64,000 nt of DNA from Sphingopyxis sp. JAI128 (GTDB lineage: Bacteria; Pseudomonadota; Alphaproteobacteria; Sphingomonadales; Sphingomonadaceae). Below the pieces are notes generated by a model. It was not told the origin of the DNA. It made no database searches and saw only the letters and a program-made list of their open reading frames with translations. Both the position numbers and the translations under genes were made by a program. Numbering within the stretch: position 1 is the first letter of the stretch; the number at the start of each line of letters is the position of its first letter. This document shows positions 53,867-62,434 of the stretch, piece after piece. The stretch lies in contig NZ_JACHDA010000004.1 in assembly GCF_014207235.1 (NCBI RefSeq), forward strand, positions 298,501-362,500, given 5' to 3'.

Positions 53867-55114
53867 ATGAGCAAGGACAAAAGCGCGAAAATCCCGACTC
53901 CGCAACCCGTGCGCGGCACGCAGGACATGCTCGGCGATTTCGCCGACCGTTTCGCTTATGTCGTGGAGACGTTCGAACGGGTCCGCCGCCTTTACGGCTA
54001 CAAGCGGATCGAGGTGCCGGTGATCGAGCCGACCGCGGTGTTCGCGCGCAGCCTTGGTGAAACGACCGACGTCGTGTCGAAGGAAATGTATTCGTTCGAG
54101 GACCGTGGCGGCGAATCGATCACGCTGCGCCCCGAATTTACCGCGGGCATCGCGCGCGCCTATATAAGCAATGGCTGGCAGCAGTTCGCGCCGCTCAAGG
54201 TGGCGACGCACGGCCCGCTGTTCCGCTACGAGCGACCGCAGAAGGGGCGTTATCGCCAGTTTCACCAATTGGACGCCGAAGTGCTGGGCAGCGACAGCCC
54301 GCTCGCCGATGCCGAACTGCTCGTCTTTGCCGACCAGCTTTTGAAGGAGCTGGGGGTCGCCGAGGGGGTGACGCTGACGCTCAATACCCTCGGCGATGCC
54401 GCGAGCCGCGACGCCTGGCGCGCCGCGCTGGTCGAGCATTTCATGGGGCGTAAGGCCGACCTCAGCGAAGACAGCCTCGCGCGGCTCGACAAGAATCCGC
54501 TGCGGATTTTGGACAGCAAGGATCCGCGCGACCGCCCGATCGCCGACAGCGCGCCCGACATCGATGCGTTTCTGACGAACGAGGCACAGGATTTCTTCGG
54601 CGCCGTCACCGCGGGGCTCGACGCCGCGGGCGTCGCATGGGAACGCAACGCACGGCTGGTGCGCGGGCTCGACTATTATCGCCACACCGCGTTCGAATTC
54701 GTGACCGACCGGCTGGGCGCGCAGGGCACGGTGCTCGGCGGCGGTCGCTATGACGGGCTGATCGAAAATCTGGGCGGGCCGCCGACCCCGGCGGTTGGCT
54801 GGGCGGCTGGGATCGAGCGGCTGGCGATGCTGCTCGCCGACGACCTCATCGACACCCGGCTCGACTTTGTGATTGCTCTTGAGGACGACGGCCGCCTGAT
54901 GTTCGCGATGAATGCGCTGGCCGCACTTCGCAATAAGGGCTTTGCAACCGAAATCGTGGCGACGGGTTCGCCGCGCAAACGTTTCGACAAGGCAGGCAAG
55001 ATTCCTGCGCGCGCGCTGATTTCGATCGGAACGCGCGATGGCGAGCCCTACGTCAATATTCGCGGCGACGATGAGCTGACAATATCGGGCAGCGCTATCA
55101 TTAGCGCACTCTGA
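53867..55114 (+). CDS. hisS: Histidyl-tRNA synthetase
   Basis: The 415-residue class II synthetase charges tRNA-His. It shows [12 protein letters not shown], motif 2 [18 protein letters not shown], the HisA motif [13 protein letters not shown] and the C-terminal anticodon-binding domain ([15 protein letters not shown]). The ATG at 53867 fits the usual N-terminus; no strong ribosome binding site is visible and an in-frame TTG lies 12 codons earlier. Its stop overlaps the prfA start by one base, so hisS, prfA and prmC form a translation operon. Confidence 0.97.
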   Translation: MSKDKSAKIPTPQPVRGTQDMLGDFADRFAYVVETFERVRRLYGYKRIEVPVIEPTAVFARSLGETTDVVSKEMYSFEDRGGESITLRPEFTAGIARAYISNGWQQFAPLKVATHGPLFRYERPQKGRYRQFHQLDAEVLGSDSPLADAELLVFADQLLKELGVAEGVTLTLNTLGDAASRDAWRAALVEHFMGRKADLSEDSLARLDKNPLRILDSKDPRDRPIADSAPDIDAFLTNEAQDFFGAVTAGLDAAGVAWERNARLVRGLDYYRHTAFEFVTDRLGAQGTVLGGGRYDGLIENLGGPPTPAVGWAAGIERLAMLLADDLIDTRLDFVIALEDDGRLMFAMNALAALRNKGFATEIVATGSPRKRFDKAGKIPARALISIGTRDGEPYVNIRGDDELTISGSAIISAL

Positions 55115-56181
55115 TGACCTCCGTTTCCTCCAAGCAGATCGACGCCATCATCGAGCGGCACGCCGCGCTGCAGGCGCGCATGGCGACGGGCGATATGGCA
55201 CCCGCCGATTTCGTCGCGGCGTCGAAGGAGTTCGCCGAGCTCGAACCCGTCGCGAACGCCGCCGCCGAAGTGACGCGGCTGCGCGGCGAGCTTGTGTCGC
55301 TCAAGGAAATGCTCGCCGACCCCGAAATGAAGGCGATGGCCGAGGAAGAGATGACGGCGATCGAAACCGCGCTGCCCGCCGCCGAGCATGATCTTGCCAT
55401 CAAGCTGCTGCCCAAGGATGTTGCCGACGAACGCGCCGCGATGCTCGAAATCCGCGCGGGCACCGGCGGGGACGAGGCGGCGCTGTTCGCGGGCGACCTG
55501 CTCCGTATGTACAGCCGCTATGCCGACGGACAGGGCTGGAAGGTCGAGGTTATTTCGGCGAACGAGGCCGAGGTCGGCGGCTACAAGGAAGTCGTCGCTT
55601 CGGTGACGGGGCAGGGCGTCTTTGCCAAATTGAAGTTCGAAAGCGGCGTCCATCGCGTCCAGCGCGTCCCCGCGACCGAAAGCCAGGGGCGTATCCACAC
55701 CAGCGCCGCGACCGTGGCCGTGCTGCCCGAGGCCGAGGAGGTCGACGTCGCGATCAACGACAATGACCTGAAGATCGACATCTACCGCGCGTCGGGCGCC
55801 GGCGGACAGCACGTCAACACGACCGATTCGGCGATCCGCATCACGCATATCCCGTCGGGCCTGGTCGTGATCCAGCAGGACCAGCGCAGCCAGCACAAGA
55901 ATCGCGCCAAGGCGATGCAGGTGCTGCGCGCGCGGCTCTATGATCTGGAGCGCGAGAAGATCCACAGCGCCGAGGCGTCGGCGCGCAAGTCGATGGTCGG
56001 GTCGGGCGACCGGTCGGAACGTATCCGTACCTATAATTTTCCGCAGGGGCGCGTGACCGACCACCGCATCAACCTGACGCTCCACCGCCTGCCCGAGATT
56101 ATCGAAGGGCAAATGGACGAGCTGATCGACGCGCTGATCGCCGAGGATCAGGCGCAGCGACTGGCGGGGCTGGGTGACTGA
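55114..56181 (+). CDS. prfA: Peptide chain release factor 1
   Basis: The 355-residue RF1 ends translation at UAA and UAG. The stop-codon reader PAT is at residues 186-188 ([13 protein letters not shown]) and the catalytic GGQ at 230-232 (GAGGQHVN). Pro-Ala-Thr rather than Ser-Pro-Phe identifies RF1 rather than RF2. The start shares one base with the hisS stop and the end overlaps prmC by eight bases. The methyltransferase that modifies its GGQ glutamine follows directly. Confidence 0.98.
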   Translation: MTSVSSKQIDAIIERHAALQARMATGDMAPADFVAASKEFAELEPVANAAAEVTRLRGELVSLKEMLADPEMKAMAEEEMTAIETALPAAEHDLAIKLLPKDVADERAAMLEIRAGTGGDEAALFAGDLLRMYSRYADGQGWKVEVISANEAEVGGYKEVVASVTGQGVFAKLKFESGVHRVQRVPATESQGRIHTSAATVAVLPEAEEVDVAINDNDLKIDIYRASGAGGQHVNTTDSAIRITHIPSGLVVIQQDQRSQHKNRAKAMQVLRARLYDLEREKIHSAEASARKSMVGSGDRSERIRTYNFPQGRVTDHRINLTLHRLPEIIEGQMDELIDALIAEDQAQRLAGLGD

Positions 56182-56998
56182 GATCGCGACTGCGCTGCGT
56201 GCGGCGGCGCAGCGGCTTGCGGCGGTGTCAGATACCCCGCGCCTCGATGCGGAACTGCTGATGGCGCATGCGCTGGGCGTCGAGCGGCCGGCCTTGCTTC
56301 TCGACCCGTCGCGCTTTGCCTTGCCGCAGGATTTCGGCGCGCTGGTCGCCCGCCGCATGCGGCACGAGCCTGTTGCCTATATCGTCGGGCATCGCGACTT
56401 CTGGACGATCCGGTTGAAGGTCGGTCCCGGGATGTTGATCCCCCGGCCCGACAGCGAGACGCTGATCGAAGCGGCGATCGATTATTTCGGGGCCAACGGG
56501 CCCAAGCGCGTGCTCGATCTCGGTTCGGGCCCCGGGACATTGCTTCTGGCGGCATTGGCCGAATGGCCCGCGGCGCAGGGCCTCGGCATCGACGAATCCC
56601 AGCAGGCGGTCGATTGGGCCAGAACGAACGCCGGCGATCTCGGGATGGGCGACCGGGCGCGTTTCCGTGTCGGAGACTGGGCTGCCGGGGTCGACGGGCC
56701 ATTCGACCTCATTCTCTGCAATCCCCCCTATATCGCCGACAGCGAAGCGCTGATGCCGGACGTAGCCGATCACGAACCGGCAGGGGCGCTGTTCGCGGGC
56801 GCCGACGGGCTCGACGATTATCGCCGGATCCTTCCCGATTTGCGCCGATTATTGACCTGCGGCGGGGTCGCAATACTTGAAATCGGGTACCGGCAACGCA
56901 TATCGGTATCCGACCTCGCCGAAGCGGCGGGCCTTTCCGTGGCATGCAAACAGGACCTTGGCCGCCGCGACAGGGCGCTTTTGCTGACCCGCGCCTGA
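56174..56998 (+). CDS. prmC: Release-factor glutamine N5-methyltransferase
   Basis: The 274-residue enzyme methylates the GGQ glutamine of RF1 and RF2. The N-terminal five-helix domain is followed by a SAM-binding region ([16 protein letters not shown]) and the target-side motif NPPY at residues 183-186. The start is a GTG overlapping the prfA stop by eight bases. Its position after prfA agrees with its role. The end leads into a 230-base gap before the DUF4167 gene. Confidence 0.97.
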   Translation: MTEIATALRAAAQRLAAVSDTPRLDAELLMAHALGVERPALLLDPSRFALPQDFGALVARRMRHEPVAYIVGHRDFWTIRLKVGPGMLIPRPDSETLIEAAIDYFGANGPKRVLDLGSGPGTLLLAALAEWPAAQGLGIDESQQAVDWARTNAGDLGMGDRARFRVGDWAAGVDGPFDLILCNPPYIADSEALMPDVADHEPAGALFAGADGLDDYRRILPDLRRLLTCGGVAILEIGYRQRISVSDLAEAAGLSVACKQDLGRRDRALLLTRA

Positions 56999-57228
56999 CC
57001 GGCCCCGCAAGAATTTGCTTGGTTTACGCCCGAAAGCGCGGTAGGGGCGGCTCACAGACCCGACCGGGGTCCCTCGATGGTCCGGCCGGTCTGCTTCCCA
57101 CTTACGATGCTGGTGCGGACCGTGGGGTCCGGCGCAAGCGGTAAAGGGAACCGCGCAGGAAGCGCGGGCGCGACGCGCATATCGCGGTCGGCCAAAATGG
57201 GGTTGGCGTAGCTTATTAGCTTATCAGG
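56999..57228 (+). promoter_or_regulatory. 230-base leader of the DUF4167 gene with hairpins
   Basis: No gene fits this stretch. It contains a perfect hairpin CGGACC-GTGG-GGTCCG (57116-57131), several other GC-rich inverted segments (for example GGTCCGGCCGG near 57079) and an AT-richer end GCTTATTAGCTTATCAGG just before the start codon. It may be the promoter and leader of the DUF4167 gene. I do not recognise a known RNA family here. Confidence 0.4.
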
Positions 57229-58077
57229 ATGTCTCAGTTGAACATGAACAACCGACAGAGCGGTCGCCGTCGCGGCCGCAACAATAACAGCAACAACAAT
57301 AACAACCGGTCGCAGTCCGGTGGGCGCGGCGGCGTCGACCAGGCCAACCGCATCGACAGCCGGGCGCGCGGCAACGGCGCCCAGATGATCGAGAAATATC
57401 GCAATCTTGCGCGCGACGCCCAGCTTGCCGGCGACCGCGTCCAGACCGAATATTATCTCCAGTTCGCCGACCATTATTTCCGCGTCGTGAGCGATTTTCG
57501 CGCCCGGCAGGAAGAAAAGGCCGCCGCGAACGGACAGGAACGCAGCCACGATCGCAGCCGCGAGATTCGCGGGGTCGAGGATTTCGACGGTCATGACGAT
57601 ACCGACACCGATATCGATGCTGACAACGACAGCGACAATGGCGACGACCGCGCCGAGCGCAGCGACCGGAATGATCGCAGCGACCGCGGCCAGCGGGCCA
57701 ACCGCGAAGCGCGCGCCGATCGCGACGACGACAGCCGCGGCAACCGCCAGCCGTCGCGCGGTCGGGCGGCTCGCAATCGCGACGAGGGCGAGGGTCGCAC
57801 CGATGGCGATGGCGGCGGCGAAGCCACCGCGCGCGAAGCGGTTGTCGAAGAGCCCCGCGCGCCCCGCGCTCCGCGCCGCCCGGCGCGTCGCCCGCGTCAG
57901 GAAGCCGGCCCGGACGACGGCGATGCCGGGATCGACACGGCGGTTCTTCCGCCCGCGATCGGCCGCCCCGAACGCGGCGCCGATGGCGAAGCCGAGGCAG
58001 AAACGCCGGCCGCCAAGCCGCGCCGTACCCGCCGCACGCTCGCAGCGCGGGGCACCGATGTCGAAGCCGCCGAATAA
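57229..58077 (+). CDS. DUF4167 protein with a long disordered charged tail
   Basis: The 282-residue protein starts with an Asn/Arg-rich segment (RRRGRNNNSNNNNNRSQ) then a short helical DUF4167 domain of about 60 residues (RIDSRARGNGAQMIEKYRNLARDAQLAGDRVQTEYYLQFADHY region). The rest is low-complexity Asp/Arg/Asn and basic patches with no fold signature. DUF4167 follows prfA-prmC in many alphaproteobacteria; its role is not firmly known, but the Arg/Asn-rich ends suggest RNA or nucleic acid binding. The ATG at 57229 is chosen; an ATG five codons later is possible. A terminator follows. Confidence 0.85.
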   Translation: MSQLNMNNRQSGRRRGRNNNSNNNNNRSQSGGRGGVDQANRIDSRARGNGAQMIEKYRNLARDAQLAGDRVQTEYYLQFADHYFRVVSDFRARQEEKAAANGQERSHDRSREIRGVEDFDGHDDTDTDIDADNDSDNGDDRAERSDRNDRSDRGQRANREARADRDDDSRGNRQPSRGRAARNRDEGEGRTDGDGGGEATAREAVVEEPRAPRAPRRPARRPRQEAGPDDGDAGIDTAVLPPAIGRPERGADGEAEAETPAAKPRRTRRTLAARGTDVEAAE

Positions 58078-58078
58078 G

Positions 58079-58101
58079 CCAGCGATTTCACGCTGGTTTT
58101 T
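58079..58101 (+). terminator. Intrinsic terminator after the DUF4167 gene
   Basis: CCAGCG and CGCTGG form a perfect six-base stem around ATTTCA, directly followed by TTTTT. It begins two bases after the stop codon of the DUF4167 gene. Confidence 0.85.
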
Positions 58102-58119
58102 ACGATTCGCATGACATAG

Positions 58120-58154
58120 CCTCTCCGCGGGACATATCCTGCGGGGAGGTTTTT
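58120..58154 (+). promoter_or_regulatory. Hairpin hiding the ribosome binding site of the first DUF4139 gene
   Basis: CCTCTCCGCGGGA (58120-58132) pairs with TCCTGCGGGGAGG (58137-58149) as a 13-pair stem with two G-U pairs and a CATA loop. Five Ts follow, then the ATG at 58155. The right arm GGGGAGG is the only ribosome binding site for that gene, so the same hairpin is both terminator-shaped and a lid on the start signal. Confidence 0.65.
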
Positions 58155-59540
58155 ATGCGCGTGTTGGCTCTGGCCTGTCTGCCGCTGCTCGTCGGCGGCG
58201 CGTCGACCGCTCTTTTTGCGCAGGATGCCGCGTCCGGAAATGCGCAGGGTGACGTCGCCGTCACCATCTATAACAACGGCCAGTCGCTGGTGCAGGACGA
58301 CCGCCAGCTCAGCGTCACGGTCGGGCGCAACCGCATCGAATTCTCCGATGTGTCGGCCCGGATCCGTCCCGAAACGGTTACGCTGTCGGGCCCCGGTATC
58401 GGGATCGTCGAGCAGAATTTCGATTTCGACCTGCTCACCCCCGACAAGCTGATGGACAAGGCGGTCGGCCAGTCGATCACCCTCGTCCGCACCAATCCCG
58501 CGACCGGCGCCGAACGGACCGAGCGCGCCAAGGTGCTGGCGGCCAACGGCGGTATCGTGCTCCAGATCGGCGAACGGATCGAGGTGCTGCGCGACGACGG
58601 CCTGCCGGTGCGCGCGGTGTTCGACCGCCTGCCGCCGAACCTGCGCGCGCGCCCGACCTTGTCGGTGACGGTCGATGCCGCAAGCGCGGGCACCATCCCG
58701 GCACGGCTGTCGTACCTGACCCCCAATCTCGGCTGGACCGCCGATTATGTTGCGCTGTTCGACGCGGCGAAAGGGGCGATGGATATCCAGGGCTGGGTCA
58801 CGCTGACCAACAGCACGGGCACGACCTTCAACAATGCGCGCACGCTGCTGGTGGCGGGCAGCCCGGGCGGCGGAGGCGGGTTTCGCCAGATGACGGGATC
58901 GATGGATTCGGCGGGGACCGAATCGAACGATCGCGAACGCCTCGGCGACTATTATCTGTATCCGCTCGCAGCGCGCACGACGATCGCCAACGCGCAGCAG
59001 AAACAGGTCAGCTTCCTCGACGTGAAGGGCGCGCCGGCGCAGTCGACCTATGAATTCGTCAACCGCTGGATGGGCAGCAGCACCGACCCGGTGAGCACCG
59101 CCAGCGTGCTGCGCTTCTCGACCTCGCGGCAGGGCGGGCTCGGCGACCAGCTGCCCGCGGGAACGATCCGCGTCTATATGCGCGACGCGCGCGGCGATCC
59201 GCAGTTCATCGGCGAGAATCGCATCGACCACACGCCGATGGGGTCGGCGATGTCGCTGCGCACCGGCGACGCCTTCGACGTGAAAGTCCAGACGACCGTT
59301 GTCTCGCGCACGCGCAAGGGCGATTCGCGCTGGGTGACCAAGATGAAATATCTGGTCAGCAACGCGCGGCCGGGGCCCGTGACCGTGCTCGTGGCGCAGG
59401 ACGGGCTCTGGGGGGATGTGCGGATTGCCGACGAAAGCCTGAAGGGAGAGCGCGTATCGGCCGATCGCGTCGAATGGCAGGTGCCGGTGCCGGCCAACGG
59501 CAAGGCCGAACTGACCGCCACCTTCGACACGCGTTACTGA
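58155..59540 (+). CDS. DUF4139 domain protein, exported (first of a tandem pair)
   Basis: The 461-residue protein has a signal peptide (LALACLPLLVGGASTALFA), an N-terminal DUF4140-like segment (VAVTIYNNGQSLVQDDRQLSV), and a DUF4139 beta-rich body with PARLSYLTPNLGWTADYVALFD near the middle and VPANGKAELTATFDTRY at the end. The family is of unknown function and is found in envelope proteins; the best-known name in annotation is MuiA-like. The start is set by the GGGGAGG site before the ATG, which lies inside a hairpin. It is 10 bases upstream of a second DUF4139 gene. Confidence 0.82.
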   Translation: MRVLALACLPLLVGGASTALFAQDAASGNAQGDVAVTIYNNGQSLVQDDRQLSVTVGRNRIEFSDVSARIRPETVTLSGPGIGIVEQNFDFDLLTPDKLMDKAVGQSITLVRTNPATGAERTERAKVLAANGGIVLQIGERIEVLRDDGLPVRAVFDRLPPNLRARPTLSVTVDAASAGTIPARLSYLTPNLGWTADYVALFDAAKGAMDIQGWVTLTNSTGTTFNNARTLLVAGSPGGGGGFRQMTGSMDSAGTESNDRERLGDYYLYPLAARTTIANAQQKQVSFLDVKGAPAQSTYEFVNRWMGSSTDPVSTASVLRFSTSRQGGLGDQLPAGTIRVYMRDARGDPQFIGENRIDHTPMGSAMSLRTGDAFDVKVQTTVVSRTRKGDSRWVTKMKYLVSNARPGPVTVLVAQDGLWGDVRIADESLKGERVSADRVEWQVPVPANGKAELTATFDTRY

Positions 59541-59550
59541 GCGCCGCGCG

Positions 59551-61143
59551 ATGCGCGATCGCTTCCTGCCGGCCCTGCTTCTGGCGCTCGCGGCGCTGTC
59601 GGCGCCCGTGCCGCTATCGGCGCAAGGCGGATCGCCGATCGTCGTATCGGCCAGGATCGACGATGCCGCGGTCACCGTCTATCGCGCGCCAGGCCGCGGC
59701 GCGGGGCCGATCAATCCGAACTGGCCACGGGGCTTCGCCTTCATCACCGAAACGCGCACCGTCACGCTGCCCGCAGGAACCTCGGTGGTGCGATTCGAAG
59801 GCGTCGCCGAAGGCCTGCTCCCCGAAACCGCGGTGGTCGGCGGGTTTCCCGACGGGGTGATCGAAAAGAACCGCGATGCGCGGCTCTTGTCGCCGGCGGG
59901 CCTCGTCGACGCCTATCTGAAGCGCAGCGTTACCTTGCGCCGCACGAACATCGCGACCGGCAAAACCGTGGAGCAGGAAGCGGTGATCCAGTCGGGCCCG
60001 AACGGCGGCGTGATTCTCCAGACCGCAGCGGGGGTCGAGGCGCTGGCTTGCTCGGGGCTTCCCGAACGCATGCTCTATCCCCGGATGCCGAAGGATCTGT
60101 CAGCGAAGCCGACCCTGTCGGTGCTGGTCGAAAGCAAGACCGCGCGGACGGTGACAATCCAGCTTCTCTATCTGGCCGAAGGATTCGACTGGGCCGCCAA
60201 TTATGTCGCCGACCGCGGCGCCGACGGAAAGACGCTGGGCATGACCGGCTGGATCACCGTGGCGAACGGCGGCGTGACGAGCTTTCCCGGGGCGCAGCTC
60301 AACGTCATCGCGGGCCGCCTGAACAAAATGTACAGCCCGCCGCTGCCGCGCGGCGCGCCGGGGCCGCTGGTGCTCAAATGCTGGCCGATGGATATCACCA
60401 GCACGCACCCTTTATGGGAATTGCCGCCGATCATCGAGATCGAACAGGATTATGGCATGGCTGCCGAAGAGGTGGTCGTGACCGCGAGCCGGGTGGATCG
60501 CCGCGCGATGGCCATGGCGGCCCCTCCGCCTCCGCCTCCGCCACCCCCACCGCCCGCGCCGCCGCCGCCCGCCGAAGACCTCGGCGACCTCAAATTCTAT
60601 CGCATTCCCTTTCGTGTCGATGTGTCGGCGAAGGGACAGAAGCAGGTCGCGCTGCTCGTGAAGGACAAGGTCGCGGTCGAACAACTTTATGCCGGCACGC
60701 TGCACGACAATGGATCGCCGCAACCGCTGGTGATGCGGCTGCGCGTCCAGAATCGCGAATCGGACGGGCTCGGCCTCGCACTTCCCGCTGGTACCGCAGC
60801 GGTGTTCGAGACGGTCGCGGGTCGTCGCCTGCTCGTCGGCGAGGCACCGATCGGCGACAAGGCGAAGGACGAGCGCGTCGATTATGATATCGGCCGCAGC
60901 CCGGCGGTCCAATTCCGTGCGCTGGTCAAGGATCGCGACGCCAAGGGCGAATCTCGGACGTGGGAGGTCACGCTCACCAACGCGCGATCTTTCGATGCAG
61001 AGGTGGAAATGCTGATTCCCTTCGCGCTCGATCCCGAACCCGCCGGGTGGGAACGACGCGGGTCGAACTGGGTGTGGCGCGTGCGCGTGCCCGCGAACGA
61101 CAGCATCGTCCAGATCTTTCGGCAGAAGCTGACGAACGGGTAA
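59551..61143 (+). CDS. DUF4139 domain protein with polyproline and TonB-plug-like motif
   Basis: The 530-residue paralogue of the preceding gene has a signal peptide (LPALLLALAALSAPVPLSAQ) and a DUF4139-like body (YLAEGFDWAANYVADRGADG; WRVRVPANDSIVQIF at the end). Between the halves, residues 306-314 read EEVVVTASR, a phrase typical of TonB-receptor plug domains, and residues about 325-340 are an almost pure proline run. The proline run is in frame and codon use is normal, so it is not a frameshift. It follows the first paralogue by 10 bases and probably shares its transcript. The function is unknown. Confidence 0.78.
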   Translation: MRDRFLPALLLALAALSAPVPLSAQGGSPIVVSARIDDAAVTVYRAPGRGAGPINPNWPRGFAFITETRTVTLPAGTSVVRFEGVAEGLLPETAVVGGFPDGVIEKNRDARLLSPAGLVDAYLKRSVTLRRTNIATGKTVEQEAVIQSGPNGGVILQTAAGVEALACSGLPERMLYPRMPKDLSAKPTLSVLVESKTARTVTIQLLYLAEGFDWAANYVADRGADGKTLGMTGWITVANGGVTSFPGAQLNVIAGRLNKMYSPPLPRGAPGPLVLKCWPMDITSTHPLWELPPIIEIEQDYGMAAEEVVVTASRVDRRAMAMAAPPPPPPPPPPPAPPPPAEDLGDLKFYRIPFRVDVSAKGQKQVALLVKDKVAVEQLYAGTLHDNGSPQPLVMRLRVQNRESDGLGLALPAGTAAVFETVAGRRLLVGEAPIGDKAKDERVDYDIGRSPAVQFRALVKDRDAKGESRTWEVTLTNARSFDAEVEMLIPFALDPEPAGWERRGSNWVWRVRVPANDSIVQIFRQKLTNG

Positions 61144-61197
61144 ACTGGGCTCCTCGCGCCGGCCATTGCCCGAAAGGGGCTGCGCGACCGATTCGGG

Positions 61198-61584
61198 TCA
61201 GGCGGGCGGCAGCGCGCGCGGGCGATGATTCTCGTCGAGCGCGACAAAGGTGAAGAGGCCGCCCGTAACCTTTTCTTCGGTCCGGCCGCCGTCGCGCGTC
61301 GCGATCACCTCGATTCTGATGCCCATCGAAGTCCGCCCGCGCCGTTCGAGCGTCGCATAGACCGAGATGATGTCGCGCAGCAGGATCGGCGCGATGAATT
61401 CCATCGATTCGATTGCGACCGTCGCGACCGCACCCTGCGCCTCGCGCCCCGCGACGATGCCGCCCGCGATATCCATTTGCGAGAGCACCCAGCCGCCGAA
61501 GATATGCCCGTTGGCATTGATGTCGGCGGGGCGGGGGACGACGCGCAATATCGGGTCGCGCGGGCAATCTGGCTTATCGGTCAT
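61198..61584 (-). CDS. yciA: Acyl-CoA thioester hydrolase, YciA type
   Basis: The 128-residue hot-dog protein shows the YciA/BACH pattern: ADINANGHIFGGWVLSQMDIAGG, where NxxGxxFGGxxL/xxMD marks the active site, and the following strand VATVAIESMEFIAPI. It cleaves a broad set of acyl-CoA thioesters. It is convergent with the DUF4139 gene after 54 bases and its start overlaps the end of the small membrane protein gene by 11 bases, so the two are likely cotranscribed. Confidence 0.9.
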   Translation of the reverse strand: MTDKPDCPRDPILRVVPRPADINANGHIFGGWVLSQMDIAGGIVAGREAQGAVATVAIESMEFIAPILLRDIISVYATLERRGRTSMGIRIEVIATRDGGRTEEKVTGGLFTFVALDENHRPRALPPA

Positions 61585-61882
61585 GGTTCATATCCGGGTC
61601 GTCTTCGAAAGGGTCTTCGATCGCCTCGTCGTGGCCGCTGCCGCTCGACAGGAAGACGAGGCCCATCAGCGCGGCGCCGAGCAAGACCGACAGGCCGACG
61701 CCCGCGGCGGTCGCGATGATCATATGGATGGTCAATCGATCACCCATGGAAATACGCAGCCAGCCGAGCGCGCCGACGACCGCGAACAGCGACACCAGCG
61801 CCATACCCTTCATCAGGCGGCGATAGCGTGCCCAGGCGACCTTCGATGTAGCGCCGTCGTCGAGCGGGGAGCGTTTGACCAT
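61574..61882 (-). CDS. Small two-helix membrane protein of unknown function
   Basis: The 102-residue product has two hydrophobic helices (GMALVSLFAVVGALGWL and MIIATAAGVGLSVLLGAALMGLVFL) and an acidic tail (EDPFEDDPDMN). GGAG lies five bases before the chosen ATG at 61882; ATG 61894 is an alternative. Similar small proteins accompany yciA in sphingomonads. I do not recognise a named family. It overlaps yciA by 11 bases and its upstream side faces the CBS gene. Confidence 0.7.
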   Translation of the reverse strand: MVKRSPLDDGATSKVAWARYRRLMKGMALVSLFAVVGALGWLRISMGDRLTIHMIIATAAGVGLSVLLGAALMGLVFLSSGSGHDEAIEDPFEDDPDMNHDR

Positions 61883-62008
61883 GGGCGTCTCCATGGACCA
61901 GCGGGCGGGGAAGGCCAAGCGCGAATGGGGTCGGGTGGCGCGTTTCGGCTTTGCTCCGAATCATGATAGGCTTCGCTCTCCAGAGAATCGGCATGGGAGC
62001 GGCATGGA

Positions 62009-62434
62009 ATGACGATCGGAGCGATCCTGCACGGGCGCACGGGCCCGATAATTTCGGCGCGCAAGGATGACACGGTTCGCGCAGTCCTCGACCTCCTCGC
62101 CCAGCATCGCATCGGCGCGGTGCCGGTGATGGAAGGGGAGGCGATCGTCGGGATTTTTTCCGAGCGCGACCTTGTCCGGCTGATGTCTTCCTATGGTCCG
62201 GAGGCGCTCGACCGCCAGCTCGACGAGGTGATGACCAAATCGCCGATCACCTGCGATTCGCGAACCGCCGTCATTGGGGCTCTGTCGCAAATGACCCAGC
62301 GCCGTATCCGCCACCTTCCCGTCGTCGACGACGGGCGACTCGTCGGATTCGTGTCGATCGGCGACCTCGTCAAATATCGCATCGACCGGATCGAGGCCGA
62401 AGCCTCGGCCATGCGCGACTATATCGCCTCCTGA
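62009..62434 (+). CDS. Tandem CBS-domain protein
   Basis: The 141-residue protein is made of two CBS motifs (about residues 5-65 and 68-130), with GAVPVMEGEAIVGIFSERDLVRLM and RHLPVVDDGRLVGFVSIGDLVK as the conserved strand/helix ends. CBS pairs bind adenosine nucleotides such as AMP, ATP or NAD. As a stand-alone pair it is probably a small regulatory protein of unknown partner. It is divergent from the small membrane protein (126 bases) and its last 16 bases overlap the convergent flippase gene. Confidence 0.9.
   Translation: MTIGAILHGRTGPIISARKDDTVRAVLDLLAQHRIGAVPVMEGEAIVGIFSERDLVRLMSSYGPEALDRQLDEVMTKSPITCDSRTAVIGALSQMTQRRIRHLPVVDDGRLVGFVSIGDLVKYRIDRIEAEASAMRDYIAS

Noticed and set aside
56999..57228. 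Possible SRP RNA or tmRNA in the gap after prmC.
   Set aside because: The conserved SRP core and tmRNA TPsiC-type arm could not be found; only unassigned hairpins remain.
60520..60575. Polyproline run as a sign of a frameshift or sequencing error.
   Set aside because: The frame stays open before and after, codon use is normal and the C-terminal DUF4139 half continues in the same frame.
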